A DNA stretch of 64,000 nt from NCBI GenBank assembly GCA_963799415.1, contig CAWCXI010000005.1:62001-126000 (forward strand), in the 5' to 3' direction. The position numbers and the translations under genes were made by a program. Of the stretch, positions 19,305-28,618 are shown piece after piece. This DNA is from JAMXLO01 sp963799415. GTDB lineage: Bacteria; Pseudomonadota; Alphaproteobacteria; Acetobacterales; Acetobacteraceae. Under the pieces are notes generated by a model. That model was not told the DNA's origin, did not search any database, and saw only the letters and a list, made by a program, of their open reading frames with translations. Every line of letters begins with the position of its first letter. Position 1 is the stretch's first letter.

Positions 19305-20270
19305 GCGGCGAGGCAGCGTAGGCGGCCTCTACCAGGTCCATCGCAGCGGCCATGTCGGTGAGGTCGGCAATCGGCTTCTCGCCGTGGGCGACGCGGCGCA
19401 GCGTGTCCTCGACGAAGGTCGGATAGAAGAACGAGTTGGTCAGCGGCATCGATCGCACCTCGCGCCGGCGGGCGTTGTCGAGGATTTCCAGCGTCTGGTT
19501 GTCGCGCGCGGCGAAGTAGTGGCCTTCCGTGCGGATCGAGTAGTGCAGGTCGAACACCGAATCCGGCGCGGGATACAGATAGCCCGTTTCCACAACGCAG
19601 GTCGCCTGACCGCCCCGCATCAGCACGACCGCGTGATCCTCGATGTCGAGTTGGGCGAAGCTGTTCGACATCGCCGAACCGACGACGTGCAGCTTCGTGT
19701 CCGGCAGCAGCACGCGGCAGAGATCGAGGAAGTGCACGCCCAGATTGAGCAGCGGTCCGCCTCCGGCGGTGGCGCGATGCAGCATCCAGGCACATGCTGC
19801 TCGTGGTAGCGGTCCACCATGCCGCCGACGAACTTGAACACGATGTAATTCACCGCCTCGTCTGCGGCGACTTCGCGGATCGTGTCGATGAGTGGGCTGT
19901 AGCGGATCACGAACGGCACCGCGGCGAAGAGGTTGGCCTGCGCGGCACGGGCCGCTATGTCGTGCGCATCGGCTGCGGTGATGGCGCACGGCTTCTCCAT
20001 TGCGAACGGGATGCGCTCGGCGATCAGGAAGCGCGCCTCCTCTGCCATGTCGCAATGACGGCCGAGGGCGAAGGCGAAGTCAGGCTTCAGCCGCGCGCAC
20101 ATCTCGCGGTAGTCGTCGAACCCGGGGCAGCGCGCTTTTGCCGCGATCTCGTTCGCGCGTGCGGTGTCGGGATCGCTGACACCGATTACCGACATGTCGG
20201 GCATCGTCAACAGAGGGTCGAGATAGAACGGCGTATGCCAGTGCGACACGCCGATCAGCACGATGCGCAT
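19255..20270 (-). pseudogene. Gfo/Idh/MocA-family NAD(P)-dependent oxidoreductase, one frameshift
   Basis: Sugar or cyclitol dehydrogenase family. The N-terminal Rossmann half (MRIVLIGVSHWHTPFYLDPL, then VIGVSDPDTARANEIA, and MEKPCAITAADAHDIA with the family EKP motif) is in one frame down to about 19790. From WMLHRATAGGGPLLNLGVHFLDL the C-terminal domain, with the GGG..NLGVH signature, is in the next. One base missing in the GG at 19789-19790 explains the switch; correction gives about 338 aa, normal for the family. It is convergent with the MFS gene and divergent from the NMT1/THI5-like gene. Catalytic Lys (EKP) and His (GVHFLD) are both present, so the enzyme was functional at least recently. 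Confidence 0.83.
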
Positions 20271-20331
20271 GGATGGCTCTCCGGTACCCTTCGCCCTATC
20301 ATACGCGGCGCGGCATTCGAGGAGGAGACCT

Positions 20332-21252
20332 GTGGCGATCCGGCTCTCGGAGAACTTTCGCGCGCTGTTCTATGCGCCGTTCTATGCCGCGCATGCCATC
20401 GGCGCCTACCAGGCGGAAGGCGTCGAGGTGGAGCTGCTGTCCTCGCCTGATCCCGCCCGTACCGCCGCGGCACTCCGCAATGGCGAGATCGATGCGATGT
20501 GGGGCGGGCCGCTGCGCGTGATGCTGACGCATGCGGCCGATCCCGCGGCTGACAGCGTGTGTTTCTGCGATGTGATCGCACGAGATCCGTTCTTCATCGT
20601 CGGTCGCGAACCGAGGCCGGACTTTCGCGTCGTGGATCTCATGCGTGTCCGCTTCGCTTCGGTGGCCGAGGTGCCGACGCCATGGCTCTGCCTGCGGGAC
20701 GATTTGCGCCGCGCTGGGGTCGATCCCGCGGCATTGAACCGCGTCAGCGGCCCGAGCATGGCAGACAACGCCGCCGCGTTGCGTGCCGGTTCGCTGGATG
20801 CCGTGCAGCTCTTCCAGCCGTACGCCGAGGAGCTGATCGCGTCGGGCGCAGGCCATGTCTGGTATGCAGCGGCGGATCGTGGCCTCACGGCGTATACAAC
20901 GCTGGTCACTCGCCGCCCGCTGCTTCAGTCGCGCCGCGGCGAATTCCTGCGCATGACCCGCGCAATGGCGAGCACGCTGCGCTGGATCGCCGCGGCGCCA
21001 GGGGGCGAGGTCGCCCATGCGCTGAACGACTACTTCCCCGCGGTTGCGCCCGACATTTTCGCCGCGGCGATCGACCGCTATCGCGCGCTGAAACTGTTCG
21101 CATTTGATCCGGTGCTGCGGCGTGAGGGTTTCGACCGATTGCAGGCGGCCATGCGATCCGGCGCCGCGCTCGATCGGGCCATTCCGTTCGATCGTTGCGT
21201 TGATACCGCATTGGCGGAGGAGGCCCTTGCCGACATCTCTGAGCGGAGATAG
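20332..21252 (+). CDS. NMT1/THI5-like (SsuA-type) substrate-binding-fold protein without signal peptide
   Basis: The 306-aa product resembles periplasmic-binding proteins for sulfonates/nitrate/thiamine precursors: SENFRALFYAPFYAAHAIGAYQAEGVEVEL matches the opening strand-helix where these proteins bind ligand. The GEIDAMWGGPLRVM, FASVAEVPTPWLC and GSLDAVQLFQPYAEEL segments match later hinge regions. GTG 20332 is preceded by GAGGAGGAG, which makes the start firm, and there is no signal peptide or lipobox after it. A cytosolic member of this fold could be a THI5-like enzyme or a sensor rather than a transport component. No permease or ATPase gene is adjacent. It is divergent from the Gfo/Idh gene (about 60 bp between starts). 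Confidence 0.7.
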   Translation: MAIRLSENFRALFYAPFYAAHAIGAYQAEGVEVELLSSPDPARTAAALRNGEIDAMWGGPLRVMLTHAADPAADSVCFCDVIARDPFFIVGREPRPDFRVVDLMRVRFASVAEVPTPWLCLRDDLRRAGVDPAALNRVSGPSMADNAAALRAGSLDAVQLFQPYAEELIASGAGHVWYAAADRGLTAYTTLVTRRPLLQSRRGEFLRMTRAMASTLRWIAAAPGGEVAHALNDYFPAVAPDIFAAAIDRYRALKLFAFDPVLRREGFDRLQAAMRSGAALDRAIPFDRCVDTALAEEALADISERR

Positions 21253-21303
21253 GCAACTCCTCCAGTGTCCGCCGATAAGGGGATGCAATCAGGGAGGCTG
21301 CTG

Positions 21304-22518
21304 ATGAATCGCCGGGAGGTTCTGACCGGACTTGGTGGGGCTGCGCTTGCCGCGGGTAACGCGCGCGCTGCCGAGAAGACCTTCTGGATGAGTCCGCAAC
21401 TGCCGGATGGCACGCGTGCGGCGGCCACGTTCGTGGCGCTCCCTGGTAAGCAGAAGCTGATCTGCCTGGCCGATCGGCCGCCAAACTATGAGGCGCTGAT
21501 CGGGACCTTCCGTACCGCGATAACGCCCAACGATGAGTTCTTCGTGCGCTATCATCTGGCCGGCATTCCGTCGATGGCGGAGCTCGGCAAATGGTCGCTC
21601 GCCATCGGCGGCGACGCGGCGAGCGGACAGATCTCCCTCGGCCTCCACGAGTTGCAGAACGAATTTCCGCAGGTAGATGTGGTTGCCGTTTGCCAGTGCT
21701 CCGGCAATCGCCGCGGCCTTTCGTCGCCGCATGTCGCAGGCGTGGAGTGGGGCTATGGTGCAATGGGCTGTGCGACCTGGCGGGGGCCGCGGCTGAAGGA
21801 CGTGCTCGCGAAGGTCGGCGTCACACCTGCCGCGGTGGAGGTGTGGTTGAACGGCGCCGACGGACCCGTGCTGCCGACGACGCCGGATTTCATGAAGGCA
21901 TTGCCGATGGAAAAGGCAATGGCGGACGAGGTGATCATCGCGACGTTGATGAATGGTCAGCCGCTGCCGCACCTCAATGGCTACCCCGCACGCGTCATCG
22001 TGCCCGGTTGGACGGCGACCTACTGGATGAAGCACATCTCCAGCATTCAGCTCAGCAGCAAGCCGCTAGACAATTTCTGGATGCAGAAAGCCTATCGCGT
22101 TCCGGCGACCATGTTCGTGGTGGATCATCCGTTCCCTTCGCAGGACAACCCGACGACGTGGCCGATCACCGAGATGGTGGTCAACTCGGTGATCGCGGAT
22201 CCGATCGAAGGAGCTCGTCTCGCCGCCAGCGGCTTTACGATCGAGGGTGTGGCATGGGATCGCGGGCATGGCATCAAGCAGGTGGAGGTGTCGCTGGACG
22301 GCGGCAAGAGCTGGAAGCAGGCGACACTCGGCAAGGATCCTGGGCGCTTCGGCTTTCAGTCATTCAGCTTCAACACGGGCAAGATTGAGGCCGGCAACTA
22401 CGTGGTGTCGTCGCGCGCCACCAATAACGCGGGCGAGACGCAGGTCGACAAACTGAAGTTCAATCCCGCTGGGTACCACAACAATGTGCCGCAGCAGATT
22501 CCGGTCACGGTGGCATAG
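21304..22518 (+). CDS. sorA: Sulfite dehydrogenase molybdenum subunit (SorA-like)
   Basis: Periplasmic molybdopterin sulfite oxidase that turns sulfite into sulfate. The 404-aa product begins MNRREVLTGLGGAALAAGNARA, an export signal with a twin-Arg. The Mo-ligand cysteine is Cys132 in VCQCSGNRRG (family QCxGNRR). GVEWGYGAMGCATWRGPRLKDVL and LNGYPARVIVPGW...KHIS are standard for the cofactor domain, and the C-terminal dimerisation domain contains VEVSLDGGKSW. An AGGGAGG stretch precedes ATG 21304. The next gene, 11 bp downstream, encodes a monohaem cytochrome c, the SorAB arrangement in which electrons pass straight to cytochrome c. Confidence 0.9.
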   Translation: MNRREVLTGLGGAALAAGNARAAEKTFWMSPQLPDGTRAAATFVALPGKQKLICLADRPPNYEALIGTFRTAITPNDEFFVRYHLAGIPSMAELGKWSLAIGGDAASGQISLGLHELQNEFPQVDVVAVCQCSGNRRGLSSPHVAGVEWGYGAMGCATWRGPRLKDVLAKVGVTPAAVEVWLNGADGPVLPTTPDFMKALPMEKAMADEVIIATLMNGQPLPHLNGYPARVIVPGWTATYWMKHISSIQLSSKPLDNFWMQKAYRVPATMFVVDHPFPSQDNPTTWPITEMVVNSVIADPIEGARLAASGFTIEGVAWDRGHGIKQVEVSLDGGKSWKQATLGKDPGRFGFQSFSFNTGKIEAGNYVVSSRATNNAGETQVDKLKFNPAGYHNNVPQQIPVTVA

Positions 22519-22529
22519 GGAGGCTCAGC

Positions 22530-22817
22530 ATGTTGCGTTATCTCACTGTCGCGCTGCTGCTCGCCACGCCGGCCGCTCTCGCGGACGAGAATGTGCCGCT
22601 GAAGCCTGGTCCCGGGCTCGATGCGGTGCAGACGTCATGCAGTGTCTGCCATACGCTGAATTACATCAGGATGAATTCGGTGTTCCTGACGCCGAATGAC
22701 TGGAAGGCCGAGGTGACGAAGATGCGGACGGCTTTGGGCGCGCCGATCGACGACGACACCGCGGACACCATCATCAAATACCTGTCGGCGACCTACGCGG
22801 CGCAGCCGAAGTCGTGA
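22530..22817 (+). CDS. sorB: Monohaem cytochrome c subunit of sulfite dehydrogenase (SorB-like)
   Basis: Small periplasmic cytochrome c of 95 residues. A signal peptide MLRYLTVALLLATPAALA precedes a mature part with one haem motif C-S-V-C-H (Cys37, Cys40, His41); a downstream Met (48 or 66) is the probable sixth ligand. GGGAGG before ATG 22530 is a good ribosome site, and only 11 bp separate it from the molybdenum subunit, so the pair is an operon. By analogy with characterised SorAB, it takes electrons from the Mo centre and passes them to a soluble cytochrome c or the oxidase. It is convergent with the kinase gene (13 bp between stops). Confidence 0.9.
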   Translation: MLRYLTVALLLATPAALADENVPLKPGPGLDAVQTSCSVCHTLNYIRMNSVFLTPNDWKAEVTKMRTALGAPIDDDTADTIIKYLSATYAAQPKS

Positions 22818-22830
22818 CGCGCCGCGTGCT

Positions 22831-25317
22831 TCAATAACAGGATCGATTCAACAGGGACTGCGCCACGGTGACGCCGCGCGCGACGGCCTTTGTCAGCCAT
22901 TGGCGCGCCAGCGTACAATCTTTCGCCATGCCGGGTCCGCCCTCGAAGTAGAGCAATCCTATACTGTACAGCGCAGTCGCATTTCCATGGTCCGCAGCTT
23001 TTTGGTACCATGTGCGCGCTGAGTTATAGTCAGGCGCAACGCCCAATCCTTGTGCATACAATTGTCCTAGCCAATACATGCTATTTTTGTCGCCTTTATC
23101 TGCACCGCGCATATACAGGCTTTTTGCCTCGGCATAGTTGTGGCTTTGGAAGGCCGCGTAGCCCCGCTGAAAGAATTCGTAGCCGGGAAGCGATTCTTCG
23201 TTTTCCGGCGACCGCCGAACGGCTGGAGGCTCCGTTGCGACCGGGGGCTGCGCAGCAGGCTTGCTGGGTGGCGCGGGGGGTTCCTTTGCTGGCGGTAGCG
23301 GTGGCTTAACCAGTGCGATGCGCGGCGGTGGGGCAGGGGGCGTCGGCAGCGGCCTGGACAGCGGCGGCCTGAGCACAGTCGGCGGGACTGCGGGGGGCGG
23401 CACAACTGGCGGTGTCACGAGCGGCGGCAGTGGTTCCAGCCACGGTTTCGACCCAGGCGACGGCCCAGGTGACGGCGTGGCCAGAGCGGGCGATTCCGGA
23501 GGGAATGGGGCCGCCGCGACGGGGCGCTGCTCTGGGGCGGGCTGCGGTGCAGCGCGGAGCCAGTCCGGCGTGACATGGAGATTCGTCAACCCCTGAATTC
23601 CGGGCAGGCTGGTGACGTTGGTATCCGTCAGATCAAGCTCGCGAAGCTCGGTGAGCCCTTCCAGTGGTGGCATCGCAGCCACATTCGTGTGCGAGAGGTC
23701 GAGCTCTCGGAGCGAGGTAAGACCATCCAGCGATGGCAATGTTGTTATCCCCGAATAGCTCAGATTGAGCTTTTGGAGAGCGGCCTGGTCTTGCAGTGGC
23801 AGCAACGTGGTCAACTTGGTCTGTGACAGGTCCAGTTCTCGGAGGGCGCTGAGCCCTCGCAGCGAGAGCAGCGTCGTCACCTGTGACCCATGAAGACGGA
23901 GTTTCTCCAGCGAGCTGAGGCCTTGCAGTGAAGGCAGTGTGACGATCTGAGAGTTGCTGAGATCGAGTGCGGTTACCTTCAGTTTGATGAGATAAGGCAA
24001 CGCCGCTATCAGCTTCGCGGTGTCCGTTGTCTGCGGGAACTTCGCTGATATTGCGCTCCCATTCCTGTCAACCGCGACCTGCAGGTTGGCAAGTGCATCC
24101 GCCGGCTGGCTCTGCCCGGAGAACCAAACGTAGGAGGCGATGCCGATCAGGACGGCTGCGGCAACAATAACGGCTGGGATAACCGCGCGCGACTTTCCCC
24201 GTCGCTGCTGAAGCGGTTTGGTCGCCGACTGCTGGGAGGCATCGCGCTTCCACGCCTGTGACAGTCGGCCGATGCCGGAGAATGCCCCGGCCGCCGAAGA
24301 CCACACCCGGCTCAACGACATCGCACTATGACGGGTCGGGCGCGTCGCGGGAGAGCCTATGCGCACGCGGCTCTCGACTGGCCTGCTGCGCAGGATCGTT
24401 TCCTCGCCATCGAAAGTGTTGTCCAGGAGCGCCAGCATCTCCTCGACGCGCTGTGGGCGCTCATTCGCTGCCACCGCAAGAGAGCGATCGATGGCAAGCA
24501 GCAGCGACGCGGGGTATCGGTCGCGTCCGAGGTCAGCCGCCGGCACAAGCGGGTCACGCTCGCGGCTCAGCGTTGCCTGCTGGCGCGCGCGCGCGTCCAC
24601 AAGCTTGCCCCCGATGGCTCTATAGGCAACGCCACCCACGGAATAGATGTCGGAATAGGGACCTTGGGGCGCTCCATGGATCATCTGCTCGATCGGAGCA
24701 TAATGGCCCGAATAGACCTGCGTGTAGGTGGTGTTCGCGGTCGGACGCATATCCCGCGCGGAGCCGAAATCGATCAGGACTGGCTGACCGTCGGGCCGGA
24801 TCAAGATGTTCGACGGCTTGATGTCGCGATGCAGAAAGCCTGCGGCATGAACGCGGGCCAACGGCGTCAGAATCCCCCGCAACATTGAAAACAGAACCTG
24901 CGGGGACAGGCAGACGCCGGCCCCGAGAACATCGTCCAGCGTTTCGCCCGCCAATAATTCCATGACGGAGTAAGCGGTATTGTTGGCCTCGAAGAAGGTC
25001 GCAACCTGCACCACTCCCGCCGTGCCACCGTTGCGACCGAGCGTTGACAGCAGTCGCGCCTCCGTAAGGAAACGCTTCCGGCAATCCACGAAGATCGCCT
25101 GGTCGGACTCGGACGTGACTACGACGTCATGGCCGGATCGCATCGCGAACTGGCGCGGAAAGAATTCCTTGATGGCGAAGGACTGGTCCAGCAGATCGCT
25201 CGCCCGGTAGGTGATACCGAACCCGCCGCGACCGAGCACCCCGAGGATCTGATATCCATTCAGCACCGTGCCGGCGGCCAATGCGTCTCGATGCAACTGC
25301 GCAGACGACGCTGACAT
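22831..25317 (-). CDS. Transmembrane Ser/Thr protein kinase with leucine-rich repeats, Pro-rich linker and Sel1 repeats
   Basis: An 828-aa multidomain protein. Residues 21-300 form a Hanks-type kinase: glycine loop GRGGFG (29-34), Lys50 in AIKEFF, HRDIKPSN (163-170), DFG (183-185) and APIE (207-210) are all present, so it should be active. A single helix (about 379-397) follows an Arg/Lys-rich stretch, putting the kinase in the cytoplasm. Outside are about six leucine-rich repeats of 22-23 residues (445-582; recurring LDLSxTxVTxLPxLxGLxxL), a roughly 120-residue Pro-rich linker (588-705) and Sel1/TPR-like repeats (712-822; AKSLYMRGADKGD, ARTWYQKAADHGN). No substrate or phosphatase gene is adjacent. 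It resembles a receptor kinase; the combination is unusual. Confidence 0.88.
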   Translation of the reverse strand: MSASSAQLHRDALAAGTVLNGYQILGVLGRGGFGITYRASDLLDQSFAIKEFFPRQFAMRSGHDVVVTSESDQAIFVDCRKRFLTEARLLSTLGRNGGTAGVVQVATFFEANNTAYSVMELLAGETLDDVLGAGVCLSPQVLFSMLRGILTPLARVHAAGFLHRDIKPSNILIRPDGQPVLIDFGSARDMRPTANTTYTQVYSGHYAPIEQMIHGAPQGPYSDIYSVGGVAYRAIGGKLVDARARQQATLSRERDPLVPAADLGRDRYPASLLLAIDRSLAVAANERPQRVEEMLALLDNTFDGEETILRSRPVESRVRIGSPATRPTRHSAMSLSRVWSSAAGAFSGIGRLSQAWKRDASQQSATKPLQQRRGKSRAVIPAVIVAAAVLIGIASYVWFSGQSQPADALANLQVAVDRNGSAISAKFPQTTDTAKLIAALPYLIKLKVTALDLSNSQIVTLPSLQGLSSLEKLRLHGSQVTTLLSLRGLSALRELDLSQTKLTTLLPLQDQAALQKLNLSYSGITTLPSLDGLTSLRELDLSHTNVAAMPPLEGLTELRELDLTDTNVTSLPGIQGLTNLHVTPDWLRAAPQPAPEQRPVAAAPFPPESPALATPSPGPSPGSKPWLEPLPPLVTPPVVPPPAVPPTVLRPPLSRPLPTPPAPPPRIALVKPPLPPAKEPPAPPSKPAAQPPVATEPPAVRRSPENEESLPGYEFFQRGYAAFQSHNYAEAKSLYMRGADKGDKNSMYWLGQLYAQGLGVAPDYNSARTWYQKAADHGNATALYSIGLLYFEGGPGMAKDCTLARQWLTKAVARGVTVAQSLLNRSCY

Positions 25318-25560
25318 CGGTAGTCCTCGACCCCCTGGCAGTTGACCGACGCCGCCCCTCAGTGCCGAGAGGCAACCTCCGCACGCGAGATATTCAGCTA
25401 GAGATTTCCTTTCGGCGCTCGCCCCAGGCTACGATAAGAAACCGCTACGGCTTACGCAGTACGCCCAAAACCGAGGCGTCCTGTGTGATATTTCCCACAC
25501 CCCTTTGGGGCTAACAAGTCACCGAATCGTGATAAGCCTCCCGCAGCCTCTCCGGTTGCC

Positions 25561-26370
25561 TCAGTTTGCGCGCTCAGTTCGCCGTTGCATGCGCAGCATC
25601 GCGCCGGCATCTACCGTCACGATACTGCCGGTTATTCCACGCGCATTGCGCCGTGACGCCAGGAAGACATAGGCACCGGCGAGATCATCGGGCATCAGCG
25701 CGGTGCGCAGGGGATTGCCGGCGCGCAGCCGGTCCTCGATGCCGGGATTAGCGAACTGCGAGCGGTCGTCCTCGCCGAGTGAAGCGAGCCCGCGCAGGTC
25801 CGTCATCGTGCCGCCTGGCGCGACCCCATTGACCCGGACGTCCGGCGCCAGCTCCACGGCCAGCTCTCGAATGAGGCCGACCACGGCGTGCTTCGATGCG
25901 GTATACAACACGCCGCCACCACCCGAGTTGAGGCCGGCCACCGATGCGGTGAACGCCATCGAGCCGCTGGTCTTGCGCAGCTCCGGCAGCGCCGCTCTGG
26001 CGCCGAAGATGCATCCTTTGACGTTGACACCGAACAGCTCGTCGTAGGCCTGGCTCAGCTTGTCGTCCGAGAGGTCGGCAAATGATGCGTAGACGTCGAA
26101 AATGCCGGCGTTGCCGACGAAGACGTCAAGCCGGCCGAAGGCACGCACTGTCTCGGCCACGGCGCGCCTGTTGTCGTCGAGGCGGCTGACGTCCCCCGCG
26201 ATGCCGATCACTGCCTCGCCAAGATCCGCGCGCAACTGCTCCGCGCGCGATGCCACACGCTCCATGATCCCGACACGCGCGCCTTCTTCGACGAAGCGGG
26301 CGACCACCGCGCGGCCAATGCCCGAACCGCCGCCCGTTACCAGCGCCACCTGACCGTCCAGCCAGCCCAT
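25561..26370 (-). CDS. SDR-family dehydrogenase, resembles cis-dihydrodiol dehydrogenases (BphB-like)
   Basis: Short-chain dehydrogenase of 269 aa. The cofactor loop VTGGGSGIGRAVVARF (TGxxxGIG) is near the N-terminus, NAG (VGNAGIFDVYASF) is in the middle, a catalytic Ser lies in FTASVAGLN, and the YxxxK pair in LYTASKHAVVGL. The stretch LAPDVRVNGVAPGGTMTDLRGLASLG resembles the corresponding segment of biphenyl/benzene cis-dihydrodiol dehydrogenases, which would make it a rearomatising enzyme after a ring-hydroxylating dioxygenase. That assignment rests on remembered motif similarity; a general alcohol dehydrogenase role is the alternative. It has no operon partner; the Rieske dioxygenase in this window is 24 kb away. 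Confidence 0.8.
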   Translation of the reverse strand: MGWLDGQVALVTGGGSGIGRAVVARFVEEGARVGIMERVASRAEQLRADLGEAVIGIAGDVSRLDDNRRAVAETVRAFGRLDVFVGNAGIFDVYASFADLSDDKLSQAYDELFGVNVKGCIFGARAALPELRKTSGSMAFTASVAGLNSGGGGVLYTASKHAVVGLIRELAVELAPDVRVNGVAPGGTMTDLRGLASLGEDDRSQFANPGIEDRLRAGNPLRTALMPDDLAGAYVFLASRRNARGITGSIVTVDAGAMLRMQRRTERAN

Positions 26371-26530
26371 GTTCCGCCTCGATGCTGGGATGGCCCAATC
26401 TCAGCATTCGGTCCAGCGGATAGCAAGCAGCCGAGCGATGATCGCAACGGTGCGGATGGACACGCCGGCGCATGCCTGGGACTGTGGCGCTGAGCAGGCA
26501 TGGGACCCTTTGAGGCGGTGACACTTAGAT

Positions 26531-26980
26531 ATGGATATCGCATATATCTCTGCCATATCGGCGCTCGCGGGATCGGTGGTCGGCGGCCTGACATCGGGCG
26601 TTACCAACTGGCTTAACCAACGTTCGCAGGCAAGGGCCGGTCAGCTCGCCCATGACTTGGCACGCCGCGAGGACCTCTACCGGGATTTCATTATCGCGGC
26701 ATCGAAAGCATACGGCGAAGCCATCGTCAGCAGCGAGCCGCAAGTTCAGGAGATCATCGCGCTTTACGCCATGATCAGCAGGATGCGCGTCCTGAGCTCG
26801 CCGCGAACTGTCGCCTGTGCCGAAAAGATCATGATAACGACGATCGCGACCTATGACGCGCCAAACCAGACGGTCAGGGAACTGCATGATCTGCTGGAGA
26901 GCGGAACGGGGATCGATCCGCTGAAGGATTTTGCCGAGGCTGCGCGCGAGGAGATGCGCAGCCTGGAAACCAGACGATGA
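26531..26980 (+). CDS. Conserved hypothetical membrane-anchored protein
   Basis: Unrecognised 149-aa protein. The N-terminus (DIAYISAISALAGSVVGGLTSG, about residues 2-23) is a small-residue-rich hydrophobic segment, probably a single membrane anchor. An amphipathic coiled-coil region runs about 27-60 (NQRSQARAGQLAHDLARRED), then two helices and an acidic/basic C-terminus (FAEAAREEMRSLETRR). Such N-anchored, helical proteins of about 150 residues are common in proteobacteria without known role. ATG 26531 has no strong ribosome site. It sits between divergent SDR and convergent ABC genes and belongs to neither unit. Confidence 0.55.
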   Translation: MDIAYISAISALAGSVVGGLTSGVTNWLNQRSQARAGQLAHDLARREDLYRDFIIAASKAYGEAIVSSEPQVQEIIALYAMISRMRVLSSPRTVACAEKIMITTIATYDAPNQTVRELHDLLESGTGIDPLKDFAEAAREEMRSLETRR

Positions 26981-27013
26981 TCGCGAATGGGCGACGTCAT
27001 GCTACTGTCCGGG

Positions 27014-27820
27014 CTACTGCCCGGCGGGCGGAAGCTCGGTCGCGACACTGCGCATCGCCTCCTCGTGGATGGAATGCATGATGCGCCGTTTGATTGTGAT
27101 GAATGCGTCGCTGGTCAGCATCTCCACGGTGCGTGGCCGCGGCAGTGCGATCTCCACCATTTCCTTGATGCGGCCTGGCCGCGCCGTCATCACATAGACC
27201 CGGTCGCCGAGCAGGATCGACTCATCGATGTCGTGGGTGATGAACAGCACGGTCTTGTGCGACTGCTGCCAGATGTCCAGCAGCAGTTCCTGCATCAGCG
27301 ACCGCGTCTGGCTGTCGAGCGCACCGAATGGCTCGTCCATCAGCAGGATCGCCGGATCGTTGGCGAGTGCGCGCGCCAGCGCCACGCGCTGCATCATCCC
27401 GCCGGAAAGCTGCTTCGGGTACAGCCGCTCGAAGCCATGCAGGCCGACCTGCGCGATGAATCGCCGCGCCGTCTCGCGCCGTTGCGCCGCCGGAATGCCC
27501 GCGATGCGCAAGCCCGAACTCCACGTTGTCCTGCACGGTGAGCCAGGGAAACAGCGTGTAGGACTGGAACACCATGCCGCGGTCCTTGCCGGGCCCGTTG
27601 ATGAGCGCGTTGTCGAGCGTGATCGCGCCTTCGCTCGGTTCGATCAGGCCGGCGACGAGACGCAGCAGGCTGGTCTTGCCGCAGCCCGACGGGCCGACGA
27701 TGACCGAGAACTCCTTGTCCTCGACATCGAGCGAGATGTCGCTCCAGCGCCGTCACCGACAGCCCGCCGTGAGGTGAAGCGCAGCGCGACGTTGTCGATG
27801 CGGAGTTTAGGCGGCGCCAT
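27014..27820 (-). pseudogene. ABC transporter ATPase (SsuB/TauB/NrtD type), three one-base frameshifts
   Basis: ATP-binding subunit of a nitrate/sulfonate/taurine importer. From ATG 27820 (MAPPKLRIDNVALRFTS) the frame changes near 27774 (one extra in a CCC run), near 27741 (extra base in GTCGCTC) and near 27510 (extra A in CAAG). In the successive frames one reads Walker A GPSGCGKTSLLRL, the Q-loop VFQSYTLFPWLTV, the ABC signature LSGGMMQRVALARAL, Walker B AILLMDEPFGALD and the switch His in FITHDIDES. Removing three bases gives 267 aa, family length, with every motif intact. It is the last gene of the importer; its start lies 3 bp after the permease stop. Confidence 0.82.
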
Positions 27821-27822
27821 CG

Positions 27823-28618
27823 TCACACGGCCCAGGGCAGCAGCCAGTTGCGCAGCAGCTTGAACAACTGATCGGTGATGAGGCCCAGCAGGCCGATCAC
27901 CATGATGCCGAGGAAGATCTGGTCGGTGAACAGCCCGCGCATCGAATTCAGGATGAAATAGCCCAGCCCCTTGTTGGCCGCGACCAGCTCGGCCACGACG
28001 AGATAGGTCCAGGCCCAGCCGAGGGTGACGCGCAGCGTGTCCATCACGCCGGGCAGCGTCGCCGGGATCAGCACGCGCGCGACCACGGTGCGACGGTTGG
28101 CGCCAAGCGTGTAGGACACGTCCAGCAGGTCCTGTGATACGCCGCGCGAGACGTCGGCGATCAGGATGAGCTGCTGGAAGAACGTGCCGATGAAGATGAC
28201 GGAGATCTTCTCCGTCATGTCGATGCCGACCCACAGGATCAGCAGCGGGATCAGCGCGGAGACCGGCAGGTAGCGCACGAAATTGGTGACCGGCTCGAGC
28301 GCCGCCTCGACGATCTTGAAGCTGCCCATCAGGATGCCGAGTGGCACGGCGACGATCGAGGCGATGATGAAGCCGGACATGATCTCGGTGACGCTGACGC
28401 TGGTGTTCACCAGCAGCGATCCATCGCTCGATGCCGTTGATCGCCGCCGTCACCACTGCGTCCGGTGTCGGCAGGAAGTCGGCGCGCACCAGTTCGCCGT
28501 ACGACAGCACGCACCACAGCGCGAGGATGGCTGCCGCCACGAGCGTGCTTACCGTCAGGTAGGCACGCCGTGGGATGTCCTTCTTCGGCGCGACGTACGC
28601 GTCGAGGAACGACGCCAT
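27823..28618 (-). pseudogene. ABC transporter permease (SsuC/TauC/NrtB type), one frameshift
   Basis: Inner-membrane permease of the same importer. Its ATG at 28618 shares one base with the stop of the binding-protein gene (TGATG). The N-terminal frame has the first helix (LTVSTLVAAAILALWCVLSYG) and FLPTPDAVVTAA. At about 28426 (ATCGCTC, one extra base) it passes to DGSLLVNTSVSVTEIMSGF and the remainder, including the coupling-loop signature ANRRTVVARVLIPATLPGVMD (EAA-loop equivalent) and five further helices. The corrected protein is 264 aa. The wrong-frame extension would run on into the ATPase gene. Ligand class (sulfonate, taurine, nitrate, aromatic acid) is not decidable. Confidence 0.82.
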
